Positions 56,847-64,000 of a DNA stretch of 64,000 nt are shown piece after piece (positions within the stretch are counted from its first letter, which is position 1; each line of letters starts with the position of its first letter). Made by a program: the position numbers and the translations under genes. Source of the stretch: Fimbriimonadaceae bacterium (GTDB taxonomy: Bacteria; Armatimonadota; Fimbriimonadia; Fimbriimonadales; Fimbriimonadaceae); NCBI GenBank assembly GCA_023957775.1, contig JAMLGR010000009.1, positions 62,001-126,000 of the forward strand. Reading direction: 5' to 3'. The notes below the pieces were generated by a model. The model saw only the letters and a list, made by a program, of their open reading frames with translations, made no database searches and was not told the DNA's origin.

Positions 56847-58733
56847 CTATCGCCCCAGCGCTTTCTCGAACGCCGTCCTGCCGCCCACCACCGGGATTCG
56901 GACGCGCGTGGCATCGAGGTCCAACGTGAGTCGCGTCCCAGGCGCCGGCCACACCGTGAAGTCGCGGTCGCTGGAGAGGATCATCAGCGCGATCCGCTTG
57001 CCCGCGGGAACGATCTGGTCGTCCGGCTCCAGATCGAAGGTGAGCGTCACGAACTCGCCGGGTTGAAGAGGCGTGCCGGGCTCCATCGAGTGGTAGTCGC
57101 CACCGCTCACGAGCGACTTCGCGTTCTGCGGATCCGCCCACCCGCGCGTGATGAGGTTCGACGTGCCGATCGGCCCCTCGGTCCATGGCAGTTGCACGAG
57201 GTACACCGACAGGTTCGCCGCCGACTTGCTCGAGGCGAGCCGGATCGTCACACGCACGGTGCCCGAGATGTGCACCGGCGCGACAAGTTCGGGCGTAGCG
57301 TAGATCAAGCGGTTCGGCGACTCCGCCGCGAGTGCGAGCGACGGCGCGTTGAACGCCACGTCGTCGACGAGCACCTCGCGACCTTGGCCGGGCGTCGAAT
57401 CCACTGTCAGCCCGCCCACCTTGTTCCCGCCCGAGGAGGGCGCGAAGGTGACCGGAGAGGCCTCGGGATTCGGGTAGTCCGCGTAAGGGGTGGCCGCCTG
57501 CTGGGGGCCCCTTCGCCCGCCCGGGGCTCCCGGAGGCGCCTCGCGCACGATGTACGCCTTGGGACCGTCCTCCACGCCGTTCTTCACCCCGTAGAGGAAG
57601 CGCGTGAACCACTTGTTCATCAGCTCCAGGGGTGGCCCGCCGCCGTGCCCGCCTTGGTGGAAATACTGCACCAGCGGTACCTTGCCCTTGAGCGCCTCGC
57701 TGATCCGCACACTGTGTTCCGGCACGACGTTCCAGACGTTGAACGCGTGCGACATCAACACCGCGCACTTGATGTTGCCGACGAAACGAAGCAGGTCGCG
57801 ATCGGCCCAGAACGCGTTGTAATCGCCTGTGTTTCGCGCCCGACCCTTCACAAATGCCCCGTCCCGGTACAGCTCGTTCGCGCGAGCGCGACGGGCCGGG
57901 TCGCCGCTGTTGATGAAGTCGTAGAGCGAGTCGACGTCCTCGCCCAAATACCCTCCGGGGCTCCGCACGAGGCCGTTGGATCGGTAGTAGTGGTAGTACG
58001 ACGTGTTGGGAGCGATGGGAATGATCGCCTCGAGCCCGTCCACGCCGGTGGTGGCCGCGGCAACGGGAATCGTGCCGTTGTACGACGTGCCCGTCATGCC
58101 GACCTTGCCCGTGCACCAGGTGGCCTTGACCTCCTTCTGCCCGTCGGGAGTCGTGAACCCCTTGGCGCGGCCGTTCAGCCAGTCGATCACCGCTTTCGGC
58201 GCCAACCGCTCCGGCGCGCCCCCGATTGTGGGGCACCCCTGCGAGAGGCCGGTGCCCGGCGCCTCCGAGTGCACGACCGCAAACCCGCGCGGTACCCAGG
58301 TGCGCACCTGAGAGTTGGAGATACTCGTGCGGGTCGCATCAAAGGGGATGTCGGGGTGCGTCGTGCGCGGGGGCGGATCGGAATCCACCTCTTGGCGCAC
58401 GTCCCAGAGGATCGCTTGGCCGGACGTCGTCCCTGCAAAGTAGGGCGAGGACTCGTAGATCACCGGCACCTTCAACCCCTCGGTTTCCGTCTGCCTCGGC
58501 CGCGTCACGTCCACGTGCATGCGGTCGCGTTTGCCGTCCAGGTCGGAATCGAACTCCGTCTCCACCCAGAGCCGCTCGCGGATCCACTCGGCCGCGTTCG
58601 AAAAGGCGGGCACGACCTGCGACTGCCCGTCCTCGAACACCGGCTTCGCGCTTTGGGCGATGGCAAGGGCGGCGACAGTCAGCAGACTGCCGATCAGGGC
58701 AATACGGCCAAGCGACAACTTGAGTGGGCGCAT
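56847..58733 (-). CDS. Xaa-Pro dipeptidyl-peptidase-like S15 hydrolase
   Basis: A 628-aa exported serine hydrolase of the CocE/PepX type. A signal peptide (IALIGSLLTVAALAIAQS) is followed by an alpha/beta-hydrolase core with catalytic Ser in GMTGTSYNGT, an Asp region near AFNVWNVVPEHSV and His in YFHQGGHGGG, then the typical C-terminal jelly-roll (TVRVTIRLASSKSAANLSVY). It should clip X-Pro dipeptides or esters outside the cell. TATAAT lies 8 nt before the ATG. First gene of a three-gene operon. Confidence 0.87.
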   Translation of the reverse strand: MRPLKLSLGRIALIGSLLTVAALAIAQSAKPVFEDGQSQVVPAFSNAAEWIRERLWVETEFDSDLDGKRDRMHVDVTRPRQTETEGLKVPVIYESSPYFAGTTSGQAILWDVRQEVDSDPPPRTTHPDIPFDATRTSISNSQVRTWVPRGFAVVHSEAPGTGLSQGCPTIGGAPERLAPKAVIDWLNGRAKGFTTPDGQKEVKATWCTGKVGMTGTSYNGTIPVAAATTGVDGLEAIIPIAPNTSYYHYYRSNGLVRSPGGYLGEDVDSLYDFINSGDPARRARANELYRDGAFVKGRARNTGDYNAFWADRDLLRFVGNIKCAVLMSHAFNVWNVVPEHSVRISEALKGKVPLVQYFHQGGHGGGPPLELMNKWFTRFLYGVKNGVEDGPKAYIVREAPPGAPGGRRGPQQAATPYADYPNPEASPVTFAPSSGGNKVGGLTVDSTPGQGREVLVDDVAFNAPSLALAAESPNRLIYATPELVAPVHISGTVRVTIRLASSKSAANLSVYLVQLPWTEGPIGTSNLITRGWADPQNAKSLVSGGDYHSMEPGTPLQPGEFVTLTFDLEPDDQIVPAGKRIALMILSSDRDFTVWPAPGTRLTLDLDATRVRIPVVGGRTAFEKALGR

Positions 58734-58755
58734 GGACCGGATTATAACGCTTGGC

Positions 58756-59664
58756 TCACTCGACGTCGGCGGGGCACATCGCCTCGAGAAGCTCGAGCCG
58801 CGCCCAGCGGTCCGCGATGGCCCTCTCCACGTGCGCGACGTCCACCGTTCCCTTCCGGAACCGGCCCTGGCGCTTGAAGTACTCCTCGACCGAGGTGCCG
58901 TCGGGCCCCGCGTTGAGGCGGTACCGCTCGCCGTCGAACACCTCGTAAAGCGGGAACAAGCCGCTCGACACCGCCAGGCGCAACAGCTCGACCGAGTCCG
59001 CCGGATCGGACTTCCACCCCACGGGGCACGGCGAGTGGATCAGGAGGAAGCGGAACCCGCGAATACCCTTCGCCGTCTCCAGCTTCCGAAGGAAATCCTC
59101 CTGGTGCGCTGCGGAAAGCGTGGCGACATACGGCACCTTGTGCGCGGCGAGGATGGCCGCGACGTCCTTCTTCGGACGCAGCTTGCCGCCGGGCGTCGTG
59201 CTCGTCACCGCACCCTCGGGCGTCGCGCCGCTTCGCTGGCCGCCCGTGTTGCCGTAGACCTCGTTGTCGTAGCAGAAGTAGAGCACGTCCTCGTTCCGCT
59301 CGGCCGCGGCGGAGAGGGTGGCCATGCCGATGTCGTACGTGCCGCCGTCGCCCGCCCACACCGCCGTGTGGCCCGGGTCGCCGTTGAGTTGCGCCACGGT
59401 GCTCACGCCGCTCGCAACGGCCGCCGCCGAGGCGAACGTCGTGGCGATCACCGGCACCCCGTACGCAGAGGTGGGAAACGCCCCCGCGGTCACGATGCCG
59501 CAGCAGGCGGGAATGCAAAGGGTGAGCGGCTCATCGCCCATCCCGCGCTGCAGCAGCTGCAGCGCCAAGGACATGCCGCAGCCCGCGCAGTTGGTGTTGC
59601 CCGAGCGCAGGATGAACTCGCACGTGTCGACGTGCAGGTGGTCGCCCAGCCCGCTCGCGCTCAC
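58756..59664 (-). CDS. 2-oxoacid:ferredoxin oxidoreductase beta subunit
   Basis: A 302-aa thiamine-diphosphate subunit of a four-part pyruvate (or other 2-oxoacid) ferredoxin oxidoreductase. Fe-S cysteines occur as NTNCAGCGMSLALQLL and IPACCGIV. The ThDP site is AVWAGDGGTYDIGMATLSAA with a later YDNEVYGNTGGQRSGATP. It starts at GTG whose GTGA overlaps the alpha-subunit stop, so translation is coupled. Last gene of the operon. The substrate is not decided by the sequence; pyruvate is the simplest guess. Confidence 0.9.
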   Translation of the reverse strand: MSASGLGDHLHVDTCEFILRSGNTNCAGCGMSLALQLLQRGMGDEPLTLCIPACCGIVTAGAFPTSAYGVPVIATTFASAAAVASGVSTVAQLNGDPGHTAVWAGDGGTYDIGMATLSAAAERNEDVLYFCYDNEVYGNTGGQRSGATPEGAVTSTTPGGKLRPKKDVAAILAAHKVPYVATLSAAHQEDFLRKLETAKGIRGFRFLLIHSPCPVGWKSDPADSVELLRLAVSSGLFPLYEVFDGERYRLNAGPDGTSVEEYFKRQGRFRKGTVDVAHVERAIADRWARLELLEAMCPADVE

Positions 59665-60833
59665 GCCGCCACCCCCTTCCAGATCGGGTCGGTGGGCGTG
59701 TCGCGGCATTGGAGGTCGTCCACCACTTCGTGCACCACCGCTTCCGTCGCGTCGATCCCGGTGATCCCGACCAGGTAGTCCTGGAGCATCACGCCGGGCA
59801 CGCCCTGAAGGCTGGCTGCGGTCTCCTGCCAGAAAATGCCGCCCGAGCCCGGCGAGTGGTTGCGGTCGATCACGCCCACCTTCGCCACCCCCTTCAACGC
59901 GTTGCGGACCGCCTCGCGTGGGAACGGGCGAAACTGCTTGATCTTCACCATCCCGACCTTTTCGCCGCGTTCGCGCCGTTGCCGAACCACATCCCGCGTG
60001 GTGCTGGCCAGCGAGCTCGAAGCCACCAATACGGTCTCGGCGTCCTCGGTGGCAAACGTCTCGACGGCACCGTCCGGAAGCCGCCCAAACACGTCGCGAA
60101 ACTCGGCGCGCGCCTCCTCCAGCACCTCGGGGACGCGCTCCATCGCCTCCTGCAGCTCGGCTCGGTGCGCCGCGGTTTGGAACGGCCACGCCAAACCGCC
60201 CACCGCCGCGGGGTGCCCGTGGTCGATCGCGTGCGGCAGGTCGAGCAGCGGCAGGTACCGGTCCACCTGCTCCTGCTCGGGCAGTTCCACACCCGACGCC
60301 GTGTGGGAGAGGATGAACCCGTCGTAGCCCACGATCACGGGCAGCAGCACGCGCCGGTCTTCCGCGATGCGGAACGCCATGAGCGTCGTGTCCACGATCT
60401 CCTGGTGGGACTCGCAGTAGAACTGAAGCCAAGCCGCGTCGCGCAACGCCAAACTGTCGCCCTGGTCCGCCCAGATGTTCCACGGAGGCCCGAGCGTCCG
60501 GTTCACAGCGATCAGCACCACGGGAAGCCGGTAGTAGCCCGCGTTGAACACGTTCTCCGTCATGTACGCCAAGCCGTTCGAGGAGCTAGCCGTGAACGTG
60601 CGCGCGCCCGCGAGCGAGGCGCCGATGCACACCGCCATCACGCTGTGCTCGGACTCGACGGCGATCACGCGCCCCTTGGTGAAGCGCACGCCCCGCAGGT
60701 ACTCCACGACCTCGGTTTGGGGCGTGATGGGGTACGCCCCTGCAACGCAACCGCGCCCCTCGCGGTTCGCCTCCCCCGCCGTTGCAAGCGCATAGCCTGC
60801 CGCGTGGTTCCCGGTCACGAGCTTTCGAGCCAT
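59661..60833 (-). CDS. 2-oxoacid:ferredoxin oxidoreductase alpha subunit
   Basis: A 390-aa subunit with the pyrimidine-binding and transketolase-like domains. The family phrase GAYPITPQTEVVEYL appears near residue 35, with SEHSVMAVCIGASLAGARTF after it, SSNGLAYMTENVFNAGYYRL, and DVVRQRRERGEKVGMVKIKQ later. It works with the beta subunit to decarboxylate a 2-oxoacid to acyl-CoA and reduce an Fe-S chain. It starts one base after the gamma-fusion stop and overlaps beta by four. Confidence 0.92.
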   Translation of the reverse strand: MARKLVTGNHAAGYALATAGEANREGRGCVAGAYPITPQTEVVEYLRGVRFTKGRVIAVESEHSVMAVCIGASLAGARTFTASSSNGLAYMTENVFNAGYYRLPVVLIAVNRTLGPPWNIWADQGDSLALRDAAWLQFYCESHQEIVDTTLMAFRIAEDRRVLLPVIVGYDGFILSHTASGVELPEQEQVDRYLPLLDLPHAIDHGHPAAVGGLAWPFQTAAHRAELQEAMERVPEVLEEARAEFRDVFGRLPDGAVETFATEDAETVLVASSSLASTTRDVVRQRRERGEKVGMVKIKQFRPFPREAVRNALKGVAKVGVIDRNHSPGSGGIFWQETAASLQGVPGVMLQDYLVGITGIDATEAVVHEVVDDLQCRDTPTDPIWKGVAA

Positions 60834-60834
60834 C

Positions 60835-63057
60835 CTACACCTGCTCCATGAAGATCACGCCGCGCGGGCACTCGGACGAGCACAGTCCGCAGCCCTTGCA
60901 GTAGTCGTAGTCGAACGCGTAGGCCCCGTCGGTGCGCACCAGCACGCCTTCGGGACAGAAGTCGCGGCAGATATTGCAGAAATTGCACCCGCCGCAGCTC
61001 AGACACCGAGCGGCCTCGGCGAGCGCCTCTCCGTGGTCCGGCGAATCGACGAGTCCCCGCCGCACCTCGACGAACCCCTCTTGAAGCCGCTCGGCAACCC
61101 CCAGCTCCTGGCCCCGGTGTTGCGGAACCTGCTCGAAGCGGGCAAAGCGCATCTCGTCTTCGGGAATGACCGGCAACTTCTCCGCCGGGAACAGGTCTTC
61201 GCCGCTCAGGGTCCGGTGGATGTGCAACGTGGCCTTGCGCCCGCTGGCGATCGCGGCCGCCACGGTGCCGTCGTTGGTGGCCAAGTCGCCGCCGGCGAAA
61301 ATCGGGGCCCCCGCGAGGCCCAGGCGCACGGACTGGCCCGAGATCTCCGAGCCCTCCGGGAAGATCGAGTGGTCGCCCAGTTGTCCCAGCGCCAGGATCA
61401 CCCGGTCGCACGGGAGCGTGAACTCGGCGTTGGGGCCCGAGTCGGGGACGGGACTCCGTCGACCGCTCTCGTCGGGCTCGCCCAACGTCATCTTGAGGCA
61501 CGTCACGGTCACCCCGGAGTCGGTCCGATCGAGCCGCACCGGAGCTGCCAGCTCAAGAAGCTGCACGCCCTCTTCGACGGCCTCGTCGATCTCTTCGCGG
61601 ATCGCCGGCATCTCAGCCCGGGTGCGCCGGTAGATCACGCGCACCTCGCGCGCCCCGAGCCGCAGCGCCGTGCGCGCCGCATCCATCGCCGTGTTGCCGC
61701 CGCCGATCACGGCCACCCGCTCGCCCTCCGTGCGCACCGTCCCTCTTCGCGCGTCGTCCAGGAACACGATGCCTTGGCTGATGTGCTCAGGATCCTCGAC
61801 GCCCAGGTTGAGGTTGCGGGCCTCCTGGAGGCCCGTCGCGACGAACACCGCGTCGTGCGTCCGGCTCAGCGCGAGCAGGCGTTCGCGGTCCACTTTGCTG
61901 CCCGTTTCCGCGTTCACCCCGTGCCGCAAGATGAACGCGATCTCCCGGTCCAGCACCTCGCGCGGCAGACGGTAGGCCGGGATGCCTGTGCGCATCACGC
62001 CGCCCAGCTCCTCGTCCGCCTCGACGAGCGTCACGCGGTAGCCGAGCTTGGCCAGGTGGTACGACGCGCTCAGTCCCGCCGGACCCGACCCGACGACGGC
62101 CACGGACTCCGGGCGCTCCGCCTCGCGCACGGGTTCGGCGGTCGCGTGATCGCCGACGTAGCGTTCCAGCTCGCGGATGTTGACCGACTCGTCCAGATGC
62201 CGGCGGTGGCACGCCTCCAGGCACGGCCCGGGGCATACGCGTCCACAGATCGCGGGGAACGGCGTCGTCTGGTGGAGGATGGCCAGGGCTCGGTCAAACT
62301 CCTGGTCCTTCACCGCCGCGAGGAATCCGCGGATGTCGTTGCCCGCGGGACAGCCGTCGTTGCAAGGCGGGGTCCACTCGCGTCGGAGCGGACGCTGGGT
62401 CGCCCACGCCCCGGTTCCGATGGCGGGAGGCCCGCCCACGGAAGGGTCCAGGAGGCTGGTCGCGTACGGGGGTGCGCCCGGGGGGGCGACGCGGCGCACC
62501 TCCGCGTCCACCTCGCCGCCCATTTCGACGGATTCGTAGGCGGTCCTTGCCGCCACCACGTTGGGTCCGTCGAACCGGAAGTCCTCCATGGCGGCCTCGG
62601 CCGAGGCGAACGAGGTTTCGAACATGCGGGCCACGGCGCCCAGGAGCGTGGTGTTCACGATCGGGGTGGCCTGCGTGCCCAGCTCGTTCGCTACGGCGAT
62701 CTTGGTGGCGTCCACCGTTGCGATACGGTAGCCGGGAAACTGTTGCGCCCAATGTTCGGGCGGCTCCGGGCTGTTGAAGAGGATCCAGCCGCCGGGTTTC
62801 AGCCCGGCCACGATCCGCTCGCCGACCAGCGAACGGTCGAGCACGATCACGTGGTCCGGCTCGTAGATCTGGTTGCGGTTGGTGATCTCCCGGTCGTCGA
62901 TCCGCACGAAGGCGTTGAGAGGTGCTCCCGACCGCTCGGCCGCATACACTCCGAACGCCTGGACGAACTTGCCTTGGAGGAAGTAGGTGTTGGCGATCAG
63001 CTTGGCCAAGGTGACCCCACCCTGACCCCCGCGCCCGAAGATCACGATCTCGATCAC
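60835..63057 (-). CDS. gamma subunit fused to GltD-like flavoprotein and ferredoxin
   Basis: A 740-aa chain with three parts. Residues 1-185 are the gamma subunit (EIVIFGRGGQGGVTLAKLIA, GVYAAERSGAPLNAFVRID). Residues about 230-670 match the small subunit of glutamate synthase/NfnB: Fe-S cysteines in NDGCPAGND and ICGRVCPGPCLEAC, the FAD site VAVVGSGPAGLSASYHLAK, and the NAD(P) site VAVIGGGNTAMDAARTAL. The end (CLSCGGCNFCNICRDFCPEG and DYCKGCGLCSSECPRG) is a two-cluster delta ferredoxin. It could pass electrons from the 2-oxoacid straight to NAD(P)+. GTG start 63057; the frame upstream runs into a repeat array. Confidence 0.88.
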   Translation of the reverse strand: MIEIVIFGRGGQGGVTLAKLIANTYFLQGKFVQAFGVYAAERSGAPLNAFVRIDDREITNRNQIYEPDHVIVLDRSLVGERIVAGLKPGGWILFNSPEPPEHWAQQFPGYRIATVDATKIAVANELGTQATPIVNTTLLGAVARMFETSFASAEAAMEDFRFDGPNVVAARTAYESVEMGGEVDAEVRRVAPPGAPPYATSLLDPSVGGPPAIGTGAWATQRPLRREWTPPCNDGCPAGNDIRGFLAAVKDQEFDRALAILHQTTPFPAICGRVCPGPCLEACHRRHLDESVNIRELERYVGDHATAEPVREAERPESVAVVGSGPAGLSASYHLAKLGYRVTLVEADEELGGVMRTGIPAYRLPREVLDREIAFILRHGVNAETGSKVDRERLLALSRTHDAVFVATGLQEARNLNLGVEDPEHISQGIVFLDDARRGTVRTEGERVAVIGGGNTAMDAARTALRLGAREVRVIYRRTRAEMPAIREEIDEAVEEGVQLLELAAPVRLDRTDSGVTVTCLKMTLGEPDESGRRSPVPDSGPNAEFTLPCDRVILALGQLGDHSIFPEGSEISGQSVRLGLAGAPIFAGGDLATNDGTVAAAIASGRKATLHIHRTLSGEDLFPAEKLPVIPEDEMRFARFEQVPQHRGQELGVAERLQEGFVEVRRGLVDSPDHGEALAEAARCLSCGGCNFCNICRDFCPEGVLVRTDGAYAFDYDYCKGCGLCSSECPRGVIFMEQV

Positions 63058-63201
63058 GGGTTGCACCACCCGCCTGATTTGCGACGCTCCACGTTGAGGT
63101 CCTCGGCGCTGCCAGACCGGCACCGGCGCCAATGTCAGGCTACCATTGGTTTGAGCGAAGTGCCTGAGGCTGAAAAGTTGGACAAAGAAAGGTGTAGGGA
63201 C
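63058..63201. other. upstream gap of the oxidoreductase operon
   Basis: No ribosome site with good spacing precedes GTG 63057, and I see no strong promoter. The stretch contains only weak -10-like sequences before it runs into the repeat array. Confidence 0.4.
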
Positions 63202-63258
63202 GGGAATCGGGAATCGGGAATCGGGAATCGGGAATCGGGAATCGGGAATCGGGAATCG
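63202..63258. repeat. heptamer array, perfect GGGAATC repeats
   Basis: Eight uninterrupted, identical GGGAATC units. It is the purest array in the window and ends 8 bp before the stop of the lipid kinase gene. The unit is shared with 29072-29155 and 29474-29546. Loss-free copies suggest recent expansion. Confidence 0.95.
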
Positions 63259-63265
63259 GATGGGC

Positions 63266-64000
63266 TTACCCGGGTGCGAACACCTTGAGTGCGCCCGCCT
63301 CCACACGAAGCACCGTTGGCGTCGGATCGCGGGTTTCCCCGTCTAAATTCGTTGGCAGGCTCGGGGTGGTGGACACTTCGATGTGCGTGCCCGAAAACGC
63401 GTGGATGCCCGGCATCGAGCCCGGGTCCCCCACGGCGAGGCCCGCGACCAGTTGTGCCAACACCCCTTTGGATTCGGCATCCAAGGCGTAGCCGTAGAGC
63501 CGTCCGTCATTCCTCTCCGCGTCGGGGTGGAGACGAGCGACGCCGCCGTGCGTGGGACCGGGGCCGCACGCGACGAACAGGCTCTCCACCTCGATCGTCT
63601 CCCCCTCCGCCACGACCTTCAAACGAAACGACTCCAGGTCGGAAAGCGCCTCCGCTCCGGCAACCAGGTAGGCGAGCCGGCCCCACTTGCGTTTCAACTC
63701 AGGGGTGACGTGGCGAACGACCTCCGCCGAGGCTCCGACGCTGAACAGATCGAGGAAAAGCACCTCCCCGGCCCGACCCACGTCGACGGAGATCACCTCG
63801 CCGGACGCCACGGCCGAAACCCCCGATTCCACCCCTGGGGAGAGACCGACCTTTCGGGCGAAGGAGTTCCCCGTTCCGAGAGCCACCACACCGAGCGGCA
63901 ATCCGAGCCGCATCGCTTCCTCCGCGCCTGCGGCGATCGTGCCGTCGCCCCCGCAAGCGATCAGGCAATCGGGATGCGCCTGGGAAGCGCGCTTGAGGGT
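63266..64000 (-). CDS. diacylglycerol kinase family lipid kinase (5' end cut)
   Basis: A kinase of the DgkB/YegS/LCB5 type that would phosphorylate diacylglycerol or a sphingoid-like lipid at the membrane. The catalytic GGDGT motif occurs in CLIACGGDGTIAAGAEEAMR, with VVALGTGNSFARKVGLSPGV next to it; a C-terminal domain with FLDLFSVGASAEVVRHVTPE and ACGPGPTHGGVARLHPDAER follows. 245 codons are present and the N-terminal ~50 residues lie beyond the window. Confidence 0.9.
   Translation of the reverse strand, partial: TLKRASQAHPDCLIACGGDGTIAAGAEEAMRLGLPLGVVALGTGNSFARKVGLSPGVESGVSAVASGEVISVDVGRAGEVLFLDLFSVGASAEVVRHVTPELKRKWGRLAYLVAGAEALSDLESFRLKVVAEGETIEVESLFVACGPGPTHGGVARLHPDAERNDGRLYGYALDAESKGVLAQLVAGLAVGDPGSMPGIHAFSGTHIEVSTTPSLPTNLDGETRDPTPTVLRVEAGALKVFAPG

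Noticed and set aside
55816-58236. 806-codon form of the Gfo/Idh protein
   Set aside because: The extension is an out-of-frame reading of the S15 peptidase gene.
63202-63258. GGGAATC repeats as a CRISPR array
   Set aside because: The unit is only 7 bp with no spacers, and no cas genes are present.

Overview
The window is a GC-rich bacterial chromosome segment with dense, mostly minus-strand operons. Three PEP-CTERM proteins, many secreted peptidases and TPR proteins, an S-layer-homology-like segment, ThyX, an ATP-dependent PEP carboxykinase and widespread leaderless promoters point to a Gram-negative-type environmental bacterium. Armatimonadota (Fimbriimonas-like) is my best guess, by inference only; there is no rRNA here to confirm it.

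Layout. 1-5.3 kb (minus): purA (cut by the window edge), ribBA, a secreted LolA-like protein, then thyX followed by a compact operon of a membrane class III nucleotide cyclase, a small protein resembling the Acb2/Tad1 hairpin family, and a zinc-ribbon-like protein. 5.3-21 kb: L-fucose isomerase, a family-25 glycosyltransferase, two tandem M28 peptidases, a PEP-CTERM protein, ankyrin and TPR proteins, pterin dehydratase, pckA, an M14-type peptidase, argH and an Eis-like acetyltransferase. 21-30.5 kb: a metallo-beta-lactamase/rhodanese protein, argG, a fused argD-argF gene behind an Arg-codon-rich leader peptide, a tiny lipoprotein, a second PEP-CTERM protein, a Ycf46-like AAA ATPase and glpX.

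30.7-42.1 kb is an accessory island that starts at a tRNA-Asn gene and ends at a decayed tyrosine integrase. It holds a phage-gene remnant, an ISL3 element, an IS21 element inside a gene that can be rejoined on paper, two Rhs core fragments, an IS3 remnant, a hairpin-rich non-coding block, and a Fic protein with a symmetrical upstream region.

42-64 kb returns to core-type genes: an ankyrin lipoprotein, a DNRLRE/PEP-CTERM protein, an M48 peptidase with an SLH-like protein, two tandem ~950-aa secreted TPR paralogues, a nitroreductase, a TlpA-like thioredoxin, a three-gene cluster (S15 peptidase, Gfo/Idh oxidoreductase, sugar-binding lipoprotein), a 2-oxoacid:ferredoxin oxidoreductase operon whose gamma subunit is fused to a GltD-like flavoprotein and a ferredoxin, and a lipid kinase cut by the window end.

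Three genome-wide habits stand out. Many genes have a TANNNT -10 box 6-9 nt before the start codon, so their mRNAs are probably leaderless. Intergenic gaps carry arrays of different 7-bp repeats that usually abut a stop codon. Several divergent or convergent gaps carry strong palindromes.
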